From Cryptomeria japonica (Eukaryota > Streptophyta > Pinopsida > Cupressales > Cupressaceae), in the NCBI RefSeq assembly GCF_030272615.1, contig NC_081413.1, forward strand, positions 601,588,709 to 601,652,708: a DNA stretch of 64,000 bases, written 5' to 3'. Positions 10,867 through 22,507 of this stretch are shown piece by piece. The position numbers were made by a program, and so were the translations under genes. Positions within the stretch are counted from its first letter, which is position 1; each line of letters starts with the position of its first letter. The notes below the pieces were generated by a model. That model searched no databases. It saw only the letters and a program-made list of their open reading frames with translations, and had not been told where the DNA came from.

Positions 10867-13852
10867 ATGAAGTTTTTGGTGGATAAGGATTGCCCTCCGG
10901 AATCCAAGATGAGGTCTAAGTGGAAGCTGGTCGGAGACATGAACCCAGGGCATATCAACTTGAGGGAGTTCAAGAAGAGAATGTATGGCCTTGACAACTT
11001 GACGCCTACCACAACTGCCAAAAAGATGATGAGAAATGGAATTGTACAGGCTGCTGGTTTCCTTCCAGCAATGCAGTGTGTTGAGTTAGTAGTAGAATGC
11101 TCTAAGCACTATAATTTTGTAAGCCGAGAGATCATAGCACCTGACGGGAGAGTCTTGGCAAGTGTCAGCGATGTTTTTATCAGGGAAGCTTTCTGCATCC
11201 TTGAATATCATAACCCTGTCTACATGACCAAGGAAGAAGCAACACGGCTATAAAAGAATATGAGGCCAAAATCAACCATCAATGGTTGGAAAAACCGAGG
11301 AGGGTAGTCCACAAGGCGCGCCATTTGAGCCTTGGATGTACTACTTCATCAATGAAATAAACACCGAAGTGAAGATGATTGATTGGGCAAAGATTATAAG
11401 TGATAATCTTGATGCCCAACTGAAGGATTTAGAGAAAAACAAGACATTCTATATGAGTTCCTATCTAGTGTACTCTCTTGCTCGAACCTACAAATATAGA
11501 GGACTCACCTGTAGAGGGGAAGGGGGAAATAAAGAAAATCCGTTTGTTGTCTACGATTGCTACCCACAATTGCACTTAGAAGAAAAATTTCACTTCAAAA
11601 GAGTCAATGATACATTCTTAATGCACATTACTAGGACACTCTAGGGTGGTCTGCATCACAAGCTCTCTCAGGAATCTAAAGATTTTATCAGCAAATTCGA
11701 GCATTGGTACATCCAATATCCCAAGTTTACTTATCTAAGAATTCAAGGATTCTCCGGATCTCCTTATAAGTTACCTATGTATCCCACCAACAAGGTAGTA
11801 TTGCTTGAAGTTGTCAAGCAGCTGGAAAACTATATGACCATTCAGAGAGAAAAGCAGAAAAAGGCAGGGACATCTTCTCTCACTATTGGAAATGGATTGG
11901 AGACATGTCCATCGTCACAAGCTGCTGCTAGTGTTGAAAAGGAGCTTGCTTGGTATCCATTATTCCAATATAAGGCTAGAGCACATTTTGATCCTTTTCA
12001 CCAGATGAAAAGGGTCGATGGTGAAATATTCGAGCATAGACCGGATCTAGAAGACTATTGAGCCGATGCAACTGACAGTTTTGAAATCAGAAAGAGATTG
12101 TGGTCCAAACTTCCCCTGAATTTGATTAGAGCAACAAAAGTATTTAGAGTTGCAAATCAGCTTGAAGAGGATCCCGAGTTTGAGCAGCCTCACTTTCACA
12201 AACTGAGATATGAATCCCTTGCCTTGGTTAATTGGTCAGATTTTGAAAGGTCAGACTTGAGTGACCTTATGAGACCAATAATTGAATATTCGAAATGGTG
12301 GGCAAGTGAGAAGGCAAAAGATCTTAAAACCAAAGGTACCAATCTCACATATGATCTCATGGGGACCAATGAATCAATGTCTTCAAACCATGGTATTTCG
12401 TCAAGCGTTGGGTCCAGAAAAAGGAAAGAACCCACTGAAAATTCTCTAAGGGGCAAAGGAAAGAAAGTAGTCGGGGATGCAAGCAGAAAATATAAATCTG
12501 ATGAGGGTCAGTCGACCTTAAGTGCTACATTCGTTGCTCCAATCAAGGCTACAACTGATGAACAAAAGATGAATATTGATATAGGAGTAATAGCTCCTTC
12601 CCCTTCAGTAGAAGAGGTGATGGAAGAACAAGCCCAAGAGCCGAATATAGAGGTTAAAGAACCTGAGTTTCCAAGAGAAAACCTAGATGGTATAGTTACA
12701 GGACCAAAGGAAACAGAGAATAAGTTTGATGAAAGTGGCATGGAGCAGTCAACCATTCTAGATTGGCTAAAGGAAAGAATAAAGGCTCGGGCTCCTAAAG
12801 AGGATCATTCAAAGGAGAACACATCAACATTCTTGGCTATGGTGAGTAAACCGATTAAGATAAGGCCACCCAAGCCAGCCAAGAGATTCTCTTTAATTCA
12901 AAGAGATAATGCAGGATTCAGAACAGTGCAGGTAGTTGTACTTAACGAAGGTAAAACTCAGAACAATGTTGCTCCGGAAGATTATAAGATTACTACAATA
13001 GAGTTGGGTAAGCCCACTCAAGCTCAAGAGGTCCAGTATTTTGATGATTCTTGCAACACCATCAAGACAAGACTAGCCAAGGAGAAGGAGAAAAGAATTA
13101 AGGTTGAAGAAGAGAATCGACAGTGGAGAAAGTATGTTCTCCACCTAACTAAGCCACTTGATCATGAGATACCTGTTACTCCACCCATACCTCTTCCACA
13201 AGAGTCGTTAAAGGAGTATGAAGACATGAAGGCAACCTTCAAAGAAGTGAAGGAATGAACGGCAAATGACTCAAAACGTGCTGACATACTCGTCGAGAAC
13301 CTAATAGCAGCACATGAGTCCACATCTTCCTTATTGAGCAGAATTCGAGACATGGCTGAAGCTTGGGAAGATAGTGAAGATATTCAGATGAGGATTATTC
13401 CATATTTGAAGGAAATCAAAGGACTTTCTTGGCAAGATCTTGTAAATAGGAAAGTCATCCAACATGGTGACCTGTATGATTTCAGCACTTGGTACTTTAC
13501 CTTGGTTACAAGGGTTGAATCTCTAAGAAAATCCGAGGATAAGAGTATAGAAGTTGAGAAAACCGTCAGAGATATTCAAGACAAGGTTTTCCTTGTGGCA
13601 GCTAAGATATTATAGCAGGATGAGGTGCGAGATCAAGGAAAATTCTTCAAAGCTACGGGGCCAGTTCTCAAGGAAAATCTCTCCAGAGTCTCTAGCTTCA
13701 TGCGCATAGACGAAGATTTCCTGACACAAGCACTCGGCTGGGAAGATACTCTCACCACTTGTATCGATGACATGGATATGATTGACTTCCAAATCAGCAA
13801 TTTGCCAAGTGACCCTAGACGAGGTGCAGCTTATTGTGTTCAGATACATTGA
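10867..13852 (+). pseudogene. Decayed large open frame encoded inside giant LTR E2 (unknown function)
   Basis: From ATG at 10867 the frame can be followed to the TGA at 13850-13852, about 990 codons. It is broken by frame changes at about 11250-11300 and in-frame stops at 11642 (TAG), 12059 (TGA), 13256 (TGA) and 13613 (TAG). The N-terminal 130 residues are basic and well ordered (KMRSKWKLVGDMNPGHINL, then KRMYGLDNL). The middle holds a W/Y-rich part (PFEPWMYYFINEINTE) and a low-complexity polar linker with an R/K-rich patch (SRKRKEP, about 12410). The C-terminal third is acidic with a heptad-like coiled-coil stretch (RLAKEKEKRIKVEEENRQW at about 13070). No protease, reverse transcriptase, integrase or zinc knuckle is visible, so it is not gag-pol. 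I cannot name a family; a distant gag-like or plant-mobile-domain-like protein is possible but unsupported. It lies upstream of the element promoter, in U3. Confidence 0.6.
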
Positions 13853-13948
13853 ATCTACAAAAGGGGAAACTGGACACTCACCCCGATGAGAATAGCAGTT
13901 GTGCCACTTGTCTTCTTCTTGTTCATTTTAACTGATAGAGTTTTTGGG

Positions 13949-13965
13949 AACCCTAATTAGGGTTT
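13949..13965 (+). promoter_or_regulatory. Palindromic telo-box in E2 promoter
   Basis: AACCCTAATTAGGGTTT matches 17 of the 18 bases of the palindrome at 6184 in E1 and lies the same distance (about 80 bp) from the TATA box. Confidence 0.65.
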
Positions 13966-14027
13966 ATAACTTTCATTCTGGACCCTTGATCACTGTTTGA
14001 TCTCGGTCGTTCATTATTTTATGAGAA

Positions 14028-14036
14028 ACTATATAG
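14028..14036 (+). promoter_or_regulatory. TATA box of E2
   Basis: ACTATATAGAG is downstream of the conserved CGGTCGTTCATT block shared with E1 (AAGTCGTTCATT). It is the likely transcription start region of the giant LTR. Confidence 0.5.
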
Positions 14037-14764
14037 AGTGTAAGATTTTTGATATGTTGTTGCGTGAAGGTCATTTTTCCAAATAATACATTGCATGTGC
14101 GCTTTCTCTTAAGGCTTTGTAATCTCTGTTATTTGAGTGATTAGCATGGTTTCAATTTCCTCAACACATTAGTTAAAAGTTAATTTAGATTTGCTTTCAG
14201 AGTTGTTAGAATTGAACGAAGGATATGATAAGTACTAATTAACGGTGTATCTCTGCTCATACTTTTGGTGAATGGATTATTTCCATTTCACTGTGCAAAG
14301 TTAGTCTGAGCCTATCCCCTGTGTATGCCAAAACTTCGATCATAAGCATAACCCATTGAAGATTGCACCCGCTTTGTGTATTTGTCCTTAGTGTGGCGAA
14401 GCAAAGTGTGGTTTCCCGAGAACACCCAGTTAATACCGTCTCTAGAATTCGTAGGTTTAGATCAGCTTTCTTAAAACCATATCCCCTTTTCCCCTTTTTG
14501 AAAGTCTAAATCCCGAAAAATCCAAAAAAAAAGAGAGCGTAAAATTGATAAATCTATCAGAGTCCAGAAGCTTAAAAGACATTCATAAACGTAAATACCC
14601 CTTGAGATTTTCAACATACACTACCCAAGTAGCTATCCCACTAAAGTTGCTTGTTCGCACATATAGACCTTGGAATCAGCAATGATTTTTCAGGAGAGGG
14701 TAGAATAACTTTGGGTATCTTATCCTAATGTTTGGTAGATGATAAAACGTACACCAACAGTAAC

Positions 14765-15661
14765 AAGAATAATGAGCAGTTTTAAGTAAATGTGTGACTA
14801 TGAACTTATATAAAGTAGAATGAGAAGTATTGCTTCTCCATATTAGGTCACACACAACAAAATGAAACAATTGTTAGGTGTCATGCAATGCAACCTTACT
14901 CAAGCCTTGTACCAATGTGATGAATCAGCTATCATCAGGTCACAGAGCACAAACGTAGACAACATTTTCATAGCACATACCACAATGACCATTGACAGTC
15001 CTATTTAGAGTAGCTCAAAAGTTACTCAAGCGCCTAGTGTATCATCTCAAGGACAAGACAAATAATTTGACTACCAATATCACAGCATGCCTGACACACT
15101 GTCATCATGCATCATTCATATGCAGCATATCATAGATTCCTTTCAACATATAAAGGTCCCAGCTCTCATAGATGGAAATCTCATGATTTCACAATCTGAC
15201 CTCGATGTCAAGATCCTCTCTAGAGCATGATACAAGTCACCAACTAGATTATCCAGGTAAGTAATCAAGTGTCAATGTCAAATTATAAACAAACACACCT
15301 TTTGACTCCCATTAACAATAGATGGATAGATATTAACCTTACAACTTTTATTCATAAGTACATGATATCCCACGCCAGTGTACCTGGATGTCATGATGGA
15401 CACTGATAGTCTAATACTATGGATACCAATGCACATGATGCAATAATATTCATATCATATATTAATAAGTAAATTTATCCAACCGAGCAATAATAATCAT
15501 GTAATGAAAACTTTCTTAACATAAAATATGAAAAAGTGGCGGAACAGAATTTGCTGCTAACAAAAGGAACTCCATAAAGAGAAATCAAAAAGAAAAGAAG
15601 CTATTCAACATATCAGATACTCCAAAACCATCCATATTCCATTTACATCAATTAAACATAC
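14765..15661 (-). other. Intron of the capping-protein gene (downstream of the 15662-15823 exon)
   Basis: No exon, open frame or repeat was recognised. Sequence right of the GTAAC duplication of E2 continues without obvious structure to the splice donor (GTATGT on the minus strand) of the exon at 15662. Confidence 0.5.
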
Positions 15662-15823
15662 CAGAAATTTTGAGGGCTATATTTGGCCACAGAAATCACA
15701 GCTGTAAGTTCAAAGTTTGATCCATCTCCTTCAACATCTTTTCCAGCTGTGCAATACACCGAGCACTCCCCTTTTGGATAAGCTTCATCAACATATTTAG
15801 AAAGCTCATTGTCCAAAGCAAAA
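15662..15823 (-). CDS. F-actin-capping protein subunit alpha, internal exon
   Basis: This 162-bp exon is bounded on the minus strand by acceptor TTAATTCCAG and donor GTATGT. It translates with phase 2 at both ends to 53 residues starting FALDNELSKYVDEAYPKGEC and ending SPQNF, with the split codon TG at its 3' end. The blocks EAYPKG, VYCTAGKDVEG and SPQNF are hallmarks of plant capping-protein alpha, from the part before the conserved C-terminal half. The protein forms a heterodimer with the beta subunit and caps actin filament barbed ends in the cytosol. The first base completes the arginine codon begun by the exon at 31080-31144. A longer open frame to 15652 would run past the donor and is not used. 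No stop or frameshift is present. Confidence 0.88.
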
Positions 15824-17240
15824 CTGGAATTAAACAAAGGTAGCACAGACAATGTCAAATGTAATGGCAAATCCTTTCAATACACTTAATTCCAGCCAAA
15901 AAGCACGCTGCATAGGAAGGAAGAAATCATAAATTATATAAGATGGAAGCAAAATATTGTATCAGTTCTATAATAACTTGCCACCCAAATAAGCTTCCAT
16001 ACTTTGTTCTTAGTCACTAAACAATAATACTGCTGTGCCCATGGATACCGTTGTGCATACAATAACAAGAAATTACGACCATTAGGGTGTACAATTGTCT
16101 CAATCTTAGTGATTTCCCATGGAAAAGGACCATACAAATCAACCGCCACAAGAAATCTTGTTAGTGTGATTTGTGGTGCATAGTGCAATAGGCTTCTGAT
16201 TGTCACTCAGAAATTCACAAAAATTCAACATAGTGTTAAACCCTTTTATCTCATTGGTTGAATATGAAAATAAGTTATATCATGCACTGTAGATGCAAAA
16301 ATAACTCCTATATTTGAAAAAAGACTTTCTCGTTCTTTAGCAAAATAAGTTTTGCCTATATGGTGACAAAGTAGTATATGATTGAATTGTAAACTTGTAA
16401 CAAAGTTTCAGATAGTGGTAACATTAATGTAGCTTTGGAATTTTGGAAACAAATTCAAGCTAGTCTCACCTTTATACAGTTTATAGATAGTTAAGGTGAG
16501 AATAGAGTGGAAAATCAGTTAGCCTTTATGATTTCACTGAACTGTATTATAAGTCATTTGCTGGTATGTAGAATCTAGGAAGGCATTTGACTCTGTTCTA
16601 AGACATCTATTTTCACAAAAGTTGTGTCATATAATCATATTGCTATTTCAGATTTTTTTCATAACTACTATCATGAAACTCTCTGCAACTGTTTTCGCCA
16701 TTTCTGAGCTTTCCATCATCAGTGTCTTTGTCAAGCTTACCATCAAAGTCAAGTAGGGGTGCACTCTCTCTGAATCAATTTGGTAATTTATATAAAAGAT
16801 TATCTTGGCAGCATACTTATGTTCATGACAGTTCTACATTTTGTATGTTTTATTTGCTACATAACACTTTTTTAATAAATTATGTCCTCTCTCACTCTCC
16901 TGACTTTTTATGAGACAAATTTATTCCCTTGTTTTTGCAAGCTTTGCCAACTTGATGTCACAATGTACATTGTAAACCAAAACAAAACCCAGTTCATGAT
17001 CTTCAAGACCTCCAATGATGACCTCTCCATGTTACAAAGGAGAGCCTGTGGATATTAAAACATCTAAGACTTACTTGAGACTCAAGTTCATTGAGCCATT
17101 CCTCAGTCCAAGGCCAACCTCTTAAATTGCACTTGTGCAAGAGGCATTCTTCTACTATACTTGTCAAAGTTGTCTACAACTTTTAATTTTTTGACAGGCT
17201 GTCCTCTTAAACATAGGTCCTTACAGCCCTAGAGCTACTA
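15824..17240 (-). other. Start of the 15.3-kb capping-protein intron
   Basis: Intron sequence upstream (in gene direction) of the 15662 exon. Short open frames on both strands (15934-16206 minus, 16722-16913 plus) show no recognised motif. It passes into giant-LTR copy E3 at roughly 17240. Confidence 0.5.
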
Positions 17241-17388
17241 GGTTGATTGGATCAAGAAGGAACTTGGAAATTGGAAGAACATGAGGAGAAAAAGTTGAAA
17301 CCTAAGTCAAACAATCCAAAGCATGTGCCAAAGAAACTTACCAAGGAACAAAGAAAACATTGCAAAATCAAGCCCAAACTTGGACTTA

Positions 17389-19030
17389 TGTAATGTCCCC
17401 AATTTTAAATGATAGATTAATTAAATTAATTTTTTATTAAGTTGTCGAAATTAAAATTGAACATCTTAAGATGACTTAATAATTGATTAATTTAATTAAT
17501 TAATTATAAAAGATAATTTGTCCATTGGGCTTGGGCAGCCGTATTAGGTAGACATTTTTAATTATCTAATGCCCATGTGAAAAAATTAATGGGGCCCAAC
17601 TTCTTTCATGCCCAAAGTGAAACATTATATGTTCATTGAAAATATTGATTACGGGAACTTTATAGAATGGCTTATTAAGGAAGGCTATATGATTAATTTA
17701 TGCCATCATAAAAGTTCATGAAGCCCGAATTTTATTTAATATGGAGTGATTTTATTTAAAGGGAAATATTTTTATTACATGGAGTAATATAAAGGAGGAA
17801 ATAAGCGATATATTTAATCGAGGTGTGGGGAACACGAAATGTGCGATCTTTGTGAAGCCAATGTATAAAAATTGATTTATTTATAAGTGGTGTGATATAT
17901 ATCAAAGTGCAATGTTATTAATTCAAAAAAATAATGCAAGGTTGAAAAGAGGCAAATATATAATGAATCAGGGAGTTGAGCAAAGGCATTATTCACAATT
18001 ATTGTTTTGAGACTAAAGTTTCTGTCACACAAGGCATTCACGGACTCTGCACGAAGCCCTAGAGTCGTTTTGGTCGCAAAACCAGAAGCACATCAGGGGC
18101 AAACTCCATCCCCAAACTGTCCGAATCAATCTTCATTCCCAGTCTCCAGGTAGCGGCTAGATGAGTGCAAAGAGATGCAGTTATAAGCCATGGGTTTAAG
18201 CATTGCAGTCGAGACTATGGATAGCAGTGAATTAGTTCTGTGGGCTGTCCATATTTCTGAAACTATTATGTGAAAAGGTTCGACTGAGGAGTATTCTGCC
18301 CTGCTGCGAATTCGAATATACTTTATTGTGGAGTGATTATCAATGTTGCTGTGGTTGGGTATGCTGTATGGTGGCGTGAGTGATGTTTAGGCTCATCACA
18401 TCTGTACTGTAGCTGCCGTAACATCCAGCTGGGCTCTTTTCAACATCTTTCTAGAATCTGGTATGGAAGATTGCAGTCTACCAAAACATGGATATCCTCG
18501 CACTATGTTTGGATCCAACCCTTCCATATTATGTTTATGAAGCAAGTTCCGGGTATGTAAAGGAATGTTTATGTTTAATATTGATGCATGAAGAACACTC
18601 TTTATATGAAGTTTCAGTCTGAAACTAAATGTACCAGTCACAATTTATTGAACAGTAAGCTCTGAATTATGCTCTTATGATGCAATATCCTTGAGTGACC
18701 ATGGTCTAAATTATATGCAAGTGTTGATTATTGTTTCCATGCATTATTTATGTTTTGGCATTAATTATAAACCTTCAAACTCAGACAACAAACAAGAAAC
18801 TAGATAATTAGACCATTCATGCAAAGTGTTTGACGAAATGTCAAACCCAACCAATTGAAATTTTAAGTGCAGAACAAGAACGGTTTCTTATAGTGGTATC
18901 AAAGCAATTGCACTCAAACCACGAATCAACAGTTAGAAAGCAAAAAACAGACTTTACACACAAACTGTTTGAGAAAATGACAATAGGTGAAAATCGAAAA
19001 TGTAAGGTGGAAAAGGTAGGGGTCATTACA
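17389..19030 (+). mobile_element. Solo LTR (1642 bp) inserted in giant LTR E3
   Basis: It starts TGTAATGTCCCC and ends AGGGGTCATTACA, near-perfect inverted ends. The target duplication ACTTA is perfect (17384-17388 and 19031-19035). No internal region is present, so it derives from LTR-LTR recombination. The same end signature occurs at 27054 and, as GGGGACATTACA followed by a primer-binding site, at 47748-47759, so this is a multi-copy family, probably gypsy-like. Confidence 0.85.
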
Positions 19031-19059
19031 ACTTAGAAGAATAAATTAGATTAATCCTA

Positions 19060-20320
19060 AAAGTTTTTTCAAAGACCAAATTTCACCTTGCAAAATCGCC
19101 AAGGTTGAAGCCAAACTCGGACTTAGGAAACGATTTGGAAAAGTCCTGAAAATGTTCCAAAGTCTGAATTTCCAAATGCCATCCCAATTCCGAGTTTTAT
19201 CTCAAAATTTCATTATTTCCAGTCCAACTCAGACTTAGGAAAGATTTTGGGATTACTCCATAATTCTAAAATGTCTCCTACCTCTGAGTTTCTAGAACTG
19301 TCATATCTCTGAGTTTCTAAAACTCTCCTACCTGTAAAATCATTGCATCTTCCAAATTTCAAGGTTGAGAAGGAATTCCAAGCAAAGTTCCTAAGGTGTA
19401 GTTCAAAACCAGGTTTCCAGGTCTTATGCAAACACCAAGTTTCAGATTAGAATTCCCAGATAGTTTCCTAGGTCCAAGTTCTGTATGTTATTTCTAAAAA
19501 TGTTTCCTATGTCCAAATATTAGAAAGGCATTCCAAGGTCCAGGTTCCGTAAGAATTCCAAAAGGATTCCAAAAGGTCTTCCACAATCTGAGTTTCTAAC
19601 TTACTGTTTCATACATGGACTCTAGGACTGATTCAAAACAGAAAATCCTATAAACCTTCCTAAGTCCGAGTTCATGTGACCTGTTTCAAATTCCAGGACA
19701 GAGTTTCAAAGATCTGAGTTTTGGTCTGAAAATCCTGATTGTCTTCCAAATGCCGAGTTCTCCTAATGGCATTCCAAGCACTGAACTTCCAAATCAGACT
19801 CCTAGCACCAAGTTCACAAACAAAGTTTCCCAATCTGCATTCAAGGTCCAAGTTTTGTTTTGAATAAGAGTCCCAAATCTGTGTGCAGATTGAATGTTAA
19901 GTTTCCAAAGTGCAGTCCAAAACAGAGTTTCCAAATTCACAGATGTTGTCTCAGATCTGAGTTCCAAATCAGTTTGCTGTGTCTAAGTTTCACTTCAGAA
20001 TTCTAATCAGCTGCAATCCAAGTTTCCTATTTTTATCCTCCAAACTCTGAGCTTTATGCAGGCATTCCCCAACTTGTACCTATGTCCGTGTTTCCTCTCA
20101 AGCTTCCTAACTCCGACTTTGATCTAAAGTTCCTGTTTGTCTTCCAAGGTCCGGGTTTTCCTAAGTGGCAGGCCTTCCAATGACATAAACTGTTCCCACT
20201 ATCAGATTTCTTAATCACAGTAAAATCTTAATGTCTTAGTTCTGAAGGAAAGAGTTCAGTTCCTAACAGCATTCCAATGCCAAAGATTCCCAAATAACTT
20301 TCCTAAGGCCTAATTTCCGG
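19060..20320 (+). repeat. Degenerate tandem array of CCGAGTTTCC units in E3
   Basis: About thirty rough repeats built on TTCCAA(A/G)(T/G)(C/T)CGAGTTTC with 25-45 bp periods. It is the positional counterpart of the arrays in E1 and E2 with a different unit. Confidence 0.75.
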
Positions 20321-22215
20321 GATCAAGGGTTAAAATAATAATCAACAACATGAAATGCTGCATCGGCATAACAAAGGGCTAGTCTTCCAATGAATTCGTG
20401 ATGAAGTCAAAGTTTCCTGGAATCCTTATATGTTTAAGGTTTGTCCTTTCCTCATCCATGCATGTATGCCAAAATTCCTAAGGGGGATATACCATCCAAG
20501 GTTTCAAGATAAGACGATTGTATGAGAGGATAAATTCCTCAATGAGTGATATAGCCTAGTAATGAAGTCTCATGAGAGGTGTTCAAGATGAGCGTGTGAA
20601 TGAGTAAAAAGGATGCTTGCAATATTAATACTAGAAATCCTTAAGGTATTTAATGAGCTATTTGTCCTTGCAGGTTAATGCCACTGTAAAGGAGCCAGAG
20701 ATGAAGGATCCGGAGCAAAGGTTGCAAGTGAAGATGCAGTTTGTAGATCACATGAAGAAGCTAACCACTCAGGACTTCCAGATATCATTTCCAAGCATCA
20801 CATGATTGATTAAGATGGAAAGAGGAAAAACACGATCAAAATTCTGAAGATGATGTCTTTCTAATAAAGATTAAAGAGTAACATGCTCACAGAAATGGCT
20901 CTGATAGAGCAACTTGTAAAATTTGCGAATGAAGAATGTGTTATAGAGCTGGAGATAAACAATGAAGATTAATAAACACCATTACAATGCAGAAATACTG
21001 GATGGTGTCATTTCCAAAATTCTGGAAAATGGTGACAGATTATAGAAATACTACAAGATACATACAGAAACACAGAAATGATAGCTAGATATGAGGTGGA
21101 ATATGATTTATTGTAAAAAGAGAATTAATTGTTGTAAAAATAACAAATTTTAGCTAAAATTTAATGTAATACAATAAAAGCCAAAATTTAGTTATTTATC
21201 CAACTGGCAATTTCGTCCTTTGTGACAAAAAGCTGTTATTTTGTCTTGGGAAACATGTAACTTTCATCTTGTAGTGGGAACAATTGGAAAGCAATCAGAA
21301 AGTGGTTAGAAAGTTGTTGGATTCATTAAATAAAAGTTGTTAGGGCTTCTAGAAGGCAGATCTAAGCCATTCAAAGGATTTAATCCTATCCATTGATTCT
21401 AAATGTAATATCTACAAAAGGCCAGTGCCTCTCTCATTGTTAAGTTAGCTCTTAGAATAGGAATAGAGTAGGAGTCGCTGAACAGAGATTGTTGTACCAG
21501 CATTCTAAGCAGTGAATAAAGCATTGAAGCATGGTGTCTATCAATTGTTTTCTCTTGTTTGCATGGTTCCTTTCATCAATGTTAGTTAAAGTTCAGTGAA
21601 TTTAATGGTGAAGTGTGATAATATTTGATGGATTTATAGTTCATACCATTTGTAATTTGCTGATTGTAAGTTACAATGCATGGTTAGTCTGAACTTCTTA
21701 TGCCTTTCGTTTAATTGTGATATTTATTTGAGTTGTGCCAAAATTGAGTACTTAAATGTATGCTCACGGTCTGAAAATATTTTAATTTCCTTTGAAGATT
21801 GCACTATTTCTATGGCACTGTGAATTATATGGTTAAGTAGAAGTCAGTTTATGGGATCCATTTATCAGCAGCATCAGCCATTATTGTCATTGTCCATAAG
21901 TCTTAGATTAGTATTTCTGAACCCTATCCATTTGACTTTTATTTTAATCAGTTTGAGAAAAAAACATCACTTAGATCGCCATATCAGATGCAAACCAGCT
22001 TGCTAGATGGGTAAGTCCCCTCATGATTACCAGCAAATCACATCATTCACTGAGTTATCCCAAGTCCAGTAAAGACCTGAAATTCAGAACCTTGAGGTTG
22101 TCTCATTTGATCAATCTGAATGGCACATGAGATTTCTTTATTTAAGAGAGGATATGATATACTTGGTATAGTTTATTTTGCATTGTTAAAAAGTGCAAAC
22201 TTCCTTGTCAACAAG

Positions 22216-22507
22216 GACCTTCTAGTCTGACATGCTCACAAACTCAAGTCCAAGGAGAAAGCATTCATCACTATATTCTTCTTTGTGCCCAATGATTTAT
22301 CACCATTGGATGCTAAGTGAGGTTGTGCTAATTATAAGGGAGCCTAAGTGGCTAATGAGCCTTGTCTCAGCTCTTCTGTTCCATTAGGGAGATTCCTTAT
22401 AACAAGGAATATTTATGTGACGGAATTTTATCGATTTGCTTTCCTAGGGCGATGCAAATTTTTCTTTCACAGAAAAACAGTACACAATTTGACAATTCCA
22501 CCTAGGA
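22216..22507. other. Short spacer
   Basis: Nothing recognised between the E3 tail and the left end of the hAT element. Confidence 0.4.

Larger units (their letters stand above)
8404..14759 (+). mobile_element. Giant solo LTR, copy E2 (6.36 kb), with an internal open frame
   Basis: It starts TGTTGTGACC and ends CACCAACA, with the perfect target duplication GTAAC on both sides (8399-8403 and 14760-14764). The first 50 bp match the start of E1 (TCACAC..CGCCCCATTG..GGGGACC pattern). The terminal 700 bp align with the ends of E1 and E3, including a GAAGATTGCACC block. Order: upstream region, AAGTCCGCC array (9060-9850), splice-acceptor-like TTTTGCAG (about 10847-10854), decayed open frame of about 990 codons (10867-13852), telo-box palindrome (13949), TATA box (about 14030) and a 0.7-kb tail. 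No internal second LTR, primer-binding site or pol gene is present, so this is best read as a solo LTR carrying a gene in its U3 part. Alternative: a complete single-copy mobile unit of unknown type. The duplication makes the boundaries firm; the class is less certain. Confidence 0.75.
17240..22215 (+). mobile_element. Giant LTR, copy E3 (partial), split by a solo LTR
   Basis: The 3' half (about 21370-22215) aligns along its length with the tails of E1 and E2, for example AAAAACATCAC, GTAAGTCCCC..TGATTACC, TTGAAGATTGCACT and a TTTATTTTGCATTGTTAAAAA run near the end. The likely end is GTCAACA at about 22210, like the CAACA end of E2. Upstream is a CCGAGTTTCC-type array (about 19060-20320) and a short remnant after a splice-acceptor-like CCTTGCAG (about 20670), where E2 has its long frame. 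The array begins left of 17389, because the flanks of the nested solo LTR (AAACTTGGACTTA and AAACTCGGACTTAGG) belong to it. The 5' end and target duplication were not found, so the left boundary is approximate. Confidence 0.55.

Noticed and set aside
15934-16206. Minus-strand 90-codon frame near the capping-protein exon
   Set aside because: It does not resemble any capping-protein segment, and the reading frame of the neighbouring exons is already complete without it.
16655-16765. Minus-strand open stretch with acceptor-like start (reads ESAPLLDFDGKLDKDTDD)
   Set aside because: Looks peptide-like, but no matching family, and it does not fit between the capping-protein exons in phase or sequence.
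16950-16970. Possible 5' start of E3 (TGATGTCACAATG)
   Set aside because: It resembles TGTTGTGAC, but no 5-bp duplication pairs it with the 3' end at about 22210.
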